This document shows positions 60,659 through 64,000 of a stretch of 64,000 bases of DNA, piece by piece (the stretch's first letter is position 1; the number at the start of each line of letters is the position of its first letter). Origin of the DNA: Candidatus Babeliales bacterium (GTDB lineage Bacteria > Babelota > Babeliae > Babelales > Chromulinivoraceae); assembly GCA_018062405.1 (NCBI GenBank), contig JAGOSF010000001.1, positions 1-64,000 on the forward strand, given 5' to 3'. Position numbers and translations under genes: made by a program. The notes under the pieces are model-generated. The model saw only the letters and a program-made list of their open reading frames with translations, did not search any database and had not been told where the DNA came from.

Positions 60659-62551
60659 ATGATTCATTTAAAAAACCTTAATTTAAAATTTGGTGATCAA
60701 ATTGTTTACGACGATTTAAGCTTGATGATTCAAGATGAAGATCGTATAGCACTTGTTGGTAGAAACGGCTCTGGCAAATCAACATTGCTGAAAGTTATCG
60801 CTGGGCAACAAGGCATCGATACTGGAAACATTGTCGTTACCAAAGGTTTAAATGTTGCGTACATGCCACAAGAAATGATCTTAACTTCAACAAAAACTGT
60901 TGAAGATGAAGCGTTTGCTACATTTGAAACATTATTTAACAACATGCAAGAAGCAAAAGAGCTTGAAGACAAAATTCATAATTCTGCAAAACCAGAAGCT
61001 GCTGATGTTGAAAAATATTCTCAATTACAACATGATATTCAAGAAATGGAACCAGAAGCAAAAATGTTGAAAGTTAATAAACTTTTAGCTGGTCTAAAAT
61101 TTGATGAACGTCACCGTAAAACTCGCGTTGATCAACTCAGTGTTGGTTGGAGAATGCGCCTTGTTTTAGCAAAACTATTGTTACAAGAAGCTGATTTCTA
61201 TCTCTTCGATGAACCTACCAACCACTTGGATCTTTCAACAAAAGAATGGTTCTTAAATTTCTTAAAATATGAAACAACTTTTGGCTTCTTACTTGTTTGC
61301 CACGATCGTTATTTCTTAGATAATTTATGTAACAAAACTTTAGCAATTCTTCCAGCTGGTAAAAGCAAAATTTATGCTGGTAACTACAGTTACTACAAAC
61401 GATTAGAAGAAGAAGAAGCTATTTACTTAGAAAAAGCATACGAAGCTCAACAGCGAGATATTAAACAACGCAAAGAGACGATCGAAAAGTTTAGAGCTAG
61501 TGCAACAAAAGCAAAAATGGCACAAAGTATGATTAAACAACTTGAAAAAGTTGAAATTATCGAAGTCCAACAAAAAGCTAAAAAAATTAACTTTTCTTTA
61601 CCTCCTGTTGAAAGAGCAGGACAAGAAGTTTTAACCGTGAAAAACGTTTCGCATTCGTTTAATCGCCAGTTATTTAAAAATGTAAACTTTACAATACAGC
61701 GTGGTGAAAAAGTAGCTTTAGTTGCTCCAAACGGAACAGGTAAAACAACCCTTTTCAACTTAATTGCATCAAAACTTGCATTACAAAATGGATCTATAGA
61801 ACAAGGTTACAATGTAACATCAACTTTATTTGATCAAGATCAAGAAAAAGTGTTGAATCCAAACTGGACCATTTTGGAAGAAGTTACCAATGCTTGCAAA
61901 GCGACAGAGCAAAGAATCAGAACCTTTTTAGGATCTTTCCTATTCCCAAAAGGCGATGTGATGAAAAAAACTTCTGTATTAAGTGGTGGTGAACGTAACC
62001 GTGTTGCGATGGTTAAAGTATTGCTCAGTAACGCAAACGTTTTAATGCTCGATGAACCGACCAACCACTTGGATATCGAATCAAAAGAAACCGTTTTAAA
62101 CGCGCTTGAACAATTTGATGGAACCTTGTTATTCGTATCTCACGATCAAGATTTCGTTAACAATCTTGCAACAAGAATTATCGAATTAAATGAAGATGGA
62201 ATTATCAGTTACGAAGGTAACTATGACGCATATCTTGAATTTAAAAATACTTTGAACAAAAAAGATTCTGGCAGTTCTGCTCAAGCAGTTGCAGGAAAAA
62301 AAGCGGTAAAAGAATCAACGCTTTCTAAAAAAGAACTTTTTGAACTTCGCAAAAAATATAAAAATCTTGAAAGTAACATGAATAAATACAAAGTTGAGCT
62401 CGAAGCTTTACTTGCAACAATGTATCAATTCACGTACGGAACTCCAGAGTATACCCAAGCTCAAGATAAAAAAGATATTTTAGAAAAACGAATTGCAAAG
62501 TCAGAACAAGAACTATTAAACTTCCCTCATGCAGATGAGCTTGATTTATAA
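60659..62551 (+). CDS. ABC-F family ATPase (Uup/EttA-like)
   Basis: The 630-residue product has two ABC cassettes without membrane segments: Walker A VGRNGSGKSTLLKVI near residue 35 and APNGTGKTTLFNLI near 358. The signatures are LSVGWRMRLVLAKLL near 160 and LSGGERNRVAMVKVL near 441, and both Walker B/H-loop regions read LFDEPTNHLDLST and MLDEPTNHLDIES. The linker between cassettes is the helical P-site tRNA interaction motif, and a coiled-coil tail resembles Uup. ABC-F proteins bind the ribosomal E site and relieve stalls or, in some groups, antibiotics. The first signature has LSVGW instead of LSGGQ, as in some subgroups. Confidence 0.92.
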   Translation: MIHLKNLNLKFGDQIVYDDLSLMIQDEDRIALVGRNGSGKSTLLKVIAGQQGIDTGNIVVTKGLNVAYMPQEMILTSTKTVEDEAFATFETLFNNMQEAKELEDKIHNSAKPEAADVEKYSQLQHDIQEMEPEAKMLKVNKLLAGLKFDERHRKTRVDQLSVGWRMRLVLAKLLLQEADFYLFDEPTNHLDLSTKEWFLNFLKYETTFGFLLVCHDRYFLDNLCNKTLAILPAGKSKIYAGNYSYYKRLEEEEAIYLEKAYEAQQRDIKQRKETIEKFRASATKAKMAQSMIKQLEKVEIIEVQQKAKKINFSLPPVERAGQEVLTVKNVSHSFNRQLFKNVNFTIQRGEKVALVAPNGTGKTTLFNLIASKLALQNGSIEQGYNVTSTLFDQDQEKVLNPNWTILEEVTNACKATEQRIRTFLGSFLFPKGDVMKKTSVLSGGERNRVAMVKVLLSNANVLMLDEPTNHLDIESKETVLNALEQFDGTLLFVSHDQDFVNNLATRIIELNEDGIISYEGNYDAYLEFKNTLNKKDSGSSAQAVAGKKAVKESTLSKKELFELRKKYKNLESNMNKYKVELEALLATMYQFTYGTPEYTQAQDKKDILEKRIAKSEQELLNFPHADELDL

Positions 62552-62571
62552 TATCAAGTCCAAGTAGATTT

Positions 62572-62608
62572 AAAAAAGCGGCATCCCTCAAAAAGATGTC
62601 GCTTTTTT
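62572..62608 (+). terminator. Terminator of the ABC-F gene
   Basis: Stem 62572-62585 with 62595-62608, one G-T pair, ending in six T residues. Confidence 0.85.
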
Positions 62609-62686
62609 ATTTGAAAGCTTTATCCCTTTATTTTTCCAAAAAATAATACTAAGATCGCAAAAAAGATTTTCAAAAAAAAGGAAAAA

Positions 62687-64000
62687 ATGAAGCGAATAAT
62701 TGTAGCTTTTATAATCTTACTCACTTCTGTTATAAGCTTTTGTAATCCAGGCAATCTTGACACTTCATTCAATCAAGCAAGCATCAATGGAACGATCCCT
62801 GGAACCGCTGTTGTAAATCTTACAACAGCAGCTCCATCACAAACAATCAACTCTAGCGCCAATGGAATTGCATTACAAACTGATGGTAAAGTTGTGATTG
62901 CTGGCTATGGAACATACCCAACAGCAGAGCAATTGGCAGTAGCTCGTTTTTTACCAGATGGTACCTTAGACACAACATTTAATGCAGGCGGAACACCTGG
63001 TTACAACACGATACAACTTTCTGGCGCATCTGAATCTGTAGCAACCGCAATTGCTATCGATTATGCTTCTGACAACATTATTATAACTGGCTATGCTTTA
63101 ATAAGCGGTGTTTACAAAGTTTTTGTTGCCCGCTATTTACCAGATGGAACGTTCGATACAACATTTAACACCAATGGTTTTGTAGAACTCTTAATTCCTG
63201 GAAGTGCTACAGGATGCAAGGCTTATGGTCTTTGCATTCAAGCAAACAGCAATATCATTATTGTCGGAGAATATAATACTCAATCCGGTATATTTATAGC
63301 GCGAATTTTAGGCAGTGGTGGGAGCGCTGGAACTTTAGACACAACAGGATTTGGTAGCCCGCATGGTTATGCTACTTTATTTACAGGCATAGATAGCGGT
63401 GCAATAGCAGTTGGCGTAGATCCAATCACCAACAAATTTATTGTTGCAGGTTTTACAACCGTTTCATCCATTCAACAATTTTTTGTAGCTCGTTACACAA
63501 CAACGGGGCTTTTAGATACAATTTTTACGAACCCAACAACACCCTATGGTACCAATGGCCAAGGTTATACAACCACTGACATTTCAGGCGGAGCAATCGC
63601 CTACGCTCTTTCAGTTAAAGGTGATGGAACAGCGCTTGTCGCAGGTAACAACATTGAAAGTTCATTATCACCCTATCCAATCGCTCTTGCTCAATTCACT
63701 CCACAAGGCTTGCCTGACGTACAATTTAATCAGACTGGCATTGTCTTAACCCAAATCATCGGTGATGAAGATTCTATCTCTGCATTCGCTACAGGAGTTT
63801 CTACTGACAACAATGGTAAAATAGTCGTCGCTGGTAATGTTAACTTTACATCTGGGCAAACTGATACTTTTTTTGCTCGATACAATGCAAATGGATCGCT
63901 TGACACAACGCTTACTCGAGAAGGTTATATTATTCCTTCTATTAACAATGGAACACAATCAAACGGATTAGCTCTCGAATTAGATGGAAAAGCTATTACA
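62687..64000 (+). CDS. Exported delta-60 repeat protein, truncated by the window edge
   Basis: The frame starts at ATG 62687 after AAAGGA and stays open to the window edge, 438 codons without a stop. It has a signal peptide (IIVAFIILLTSVISFC) directly followed by PGNLDTSFNQ. Several delta-60 units follow, with ALQTDGKVVIAGYG, LPDGTLDTTFNAGG, LPDGTFDTTFNTNGF and NGKIVVAGNV segments. It is a relative of the giant protein at 23641-29040, which begins in the same way after its signal peptide. The total length and C-terminus lie outside the window. Confidence 0.88.
   Translation, partial: MKRIIVAFIILLTSVISFCNPGNLDTSFNQASINGTIPGTAVVNLTTAAPSQTINSSANGIALQTDGKVVIAGYGTYPTAEQLAVARFLPDGTLDTTFNAGGTPGYNTIQLSGASESVATAIAIDYASDNIIITGYALISGVYKVFVARYLPDGTFDTTFNTNGFVELLIPGSATGCKAYGLCIQANSNIIIVGEYNTQSGIFIARILGSGGSAGTLDTTGFGSPHGYATLFTGIDSGAIAVGVDPITNKFIVAGFTTVSSIQQFFVARYTTTGLLDTIFTNPTTPYGTNGQGYTTTDISGGAIAYALSVKGDGTALVAGNNIESSLSPYPIALAQFTPQGLPDVQFNQTGIVLTQIIGDEDSISAFATGVSTDNNGKIVVAGNVNFTSGQTDTFFARYNANGSLDTTLTREGYIIPSINNGTQSNGLALELDGKAIT

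Overview
The window is an AT-rich bacterial chromosome segment with ordinary gene signals: Shine-Dalgarno sites, ATG/GTG/TTG starts, TGA used as stop, and many hairpin-plus-T-run terminators. Core genes describe a Gram-negative cell that builds peptidoglycan (mreB, murB, mraY, a short glmU-like gene), makes lipoproteins (lspA and a lipobox protein) and has outer-membrane-barrel-like proteins. About half of the genes encode proteins of unknown function, nearly all with N-terminal signal peptides. Ankyrin-like, pentapeptide, delta-60 and large paralogous secreted proteins, together with few biosynthetic genes, suggest a host-associated bacterium. My best guess is the Dependentiae (TM6)/Babeliae type; that is inference from gene style only.

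Layout. 0-5 kb: gene remnants, rsmA, an ankyrin-like gene bracketed by two copies of the 3' end of mreB, mreB, and a secreted barrel-like protein. 5-14 kb: an exported O-methyltransferase, a MazG-like pyrophosphohydrolase, a truncated GlmU-like protein, a probably inactive M48-type protease, sbcD, small secreted proteins, an exported ABM-domain protein and a SurA/PrsA-like pair. 14-22 kb: a TrpR-like regulator, an amino-acid ABC binding protein and permease without ATPase, small secreted proteins, and a minus-strand pheT-lspA-pgpA-comF operon diverging from rpmG. 22-31.5 kb: a barrel-like protein directly downstream of a 1799-residue delta-60 repeat protein, an M48-type protease with an intact zinc motif, and a coupled pair of unknown genes. 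31.5-40.2 kb: trhO, murB, an AAA/DUF4143 ATPase with an operator-like palindrome on its promoter, tgt-trmH, and an amino-acid permease behind a hairpin-rich leader.

40.4-54 kb is the most unusual part: seven same-strand genes for large exported proteins built from shared helical blocks (an N-terminal 'YIT/S-P...LEAT' block, a 'CFIAQQ' block, an 'AIQTA' block, one membrane segment and variable Ala/Gly-rich tails with a 'LWDATATGTYDL' module). It shows recent segmental duplication, module duplication within one gene, and a shared promoter-like motif. I recognise no described family and treat it as the candidate new system, probably surface or host-directed.

54-64 kb: mraY; small secreted Arg/Gln-rich paralogues, one split by a decayed IS whose 3-bp target duplication restores the reading frame exactly; mnmG; an ABC-F ATPase; and the start of a second delta-60 protein running off the right edge. 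No tRNA, rRNA or CRISPR array was recognised.
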